Assembly (NCBI RefSeq): GCF_001014975.1
Contig: NZ_BBXA01000029.1
Span: 248,001 to 312,000 of the forward strand
Length of the DNA: 64,000 bases
Reading direction: 5' to 3'
DNA from: Novosphingobium sp. MD-1
Lineage (GTDB): Bacteria; Pseudomonadota; Alphaproteobacteria; Sphingomonadales; Sphingomonadaceae
Position numbers and translations under genes: made by a program. The notes beneath the pieces are model-generated. The model saw nothing but the letters and a program-made list of their open reading frames with translations, made no database searches and had not been told where the DNA came from. Below, piece after piece: positions 63,944-64,000 of the stretch (the first letter of the stretch is position 1; every line of letters begins with the position of its first letter).

Positions 63944-64000
63944 TATGGAATCTCCAGCCGCGCCGCCACGGGATTGTATCCGGGTACCGGGCGCGGTTCT

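Overview
The window is GC-rich chromosomal DNA of an alphaproteobacterium, most likely a sphingomonad close to Novosphingobium. Basis: a class I lysyl-tRNA synthetase, the order rpmF-plsX-fabH-ihfA-merR, an RNase E with a long acidic/arginine insert, sdhB next to zapE, a complete exosortase A (XrtA) polysaccharide cluster, and a single short flagellin. No rRNA, tRNA, CRISPR array, transposase or phage structural gene was recognised.

Region 1 (1-10.7 kb). The tail of a probable mannose-6-phosphate isomerase is followed by four genes joined by 1-4 nt stop/start overlaps. They encode a secreted five-heme cytochrome (one heme site is CX4CH), a lipoprotein with two GlcG/HbpS-like domains, an outer-membrane beta-barrel, and a 1539-residue protein with ten CXXCH sites followed by an LVIVD-type propeller. 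This looks like an uncharacterised envelope electron-transfer module and is the best candidate for a new system here.

Region 2 (10.7-35.3 kb). Mostly core and housekeeping genes: an S24-type regulator with a three-site candidate operator array, an MBL-fold hydrolase, MAPEG, the rpmF-plsX-fabH-ihfA-merR cluster, sixA and a DinG/XPD-like helicase, a flagellin with a probable sigma-54 promoter, lysS, a DUF885 protein, a 2OG-Fe(II) oxygenase, a MarR-like regulator, an RcnB-like protein, ettA, an M28 peptidase, a thiolase with an upstream TetR-type palindrome, an M20 hydrolase, two-component and phosphatase genes. REP-like palindromes lie between convergent genes.

Region 3 (35.4-57.6 kb). trxB, then the XrtA/PEP-CTERM exopolysaccharide locus. 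On the minus strand are two XrtA-associated hydrolases, an acyl carrier protein and a GNAT-like protein. On the plus strand are the acyl-CoA ligase, the PLP decarboxylase, then the export/chain-length/kinase/outer-membrane/ATPase/deacetylase/FemAB/glycosyltransferase/exosortase/amidotransferase series. A CHASE2-EAL protein follows and may link the locus to cyclic-di-GMP. No PEP-CTERM substrate protein lies in the window.

Region 4 (57.6-64 kb). A 348-nt gap holds an 11-codon ORF with a strong ribosome binding site, an overlapping hairpin and two intrinsic terminators: a candidate small RNA or microprotein. Then come zapE, a thioesterase and sdhB (minus), a methyltransferase (plus), a bidirectional terminator and rne (minus), whose start is at 63943.
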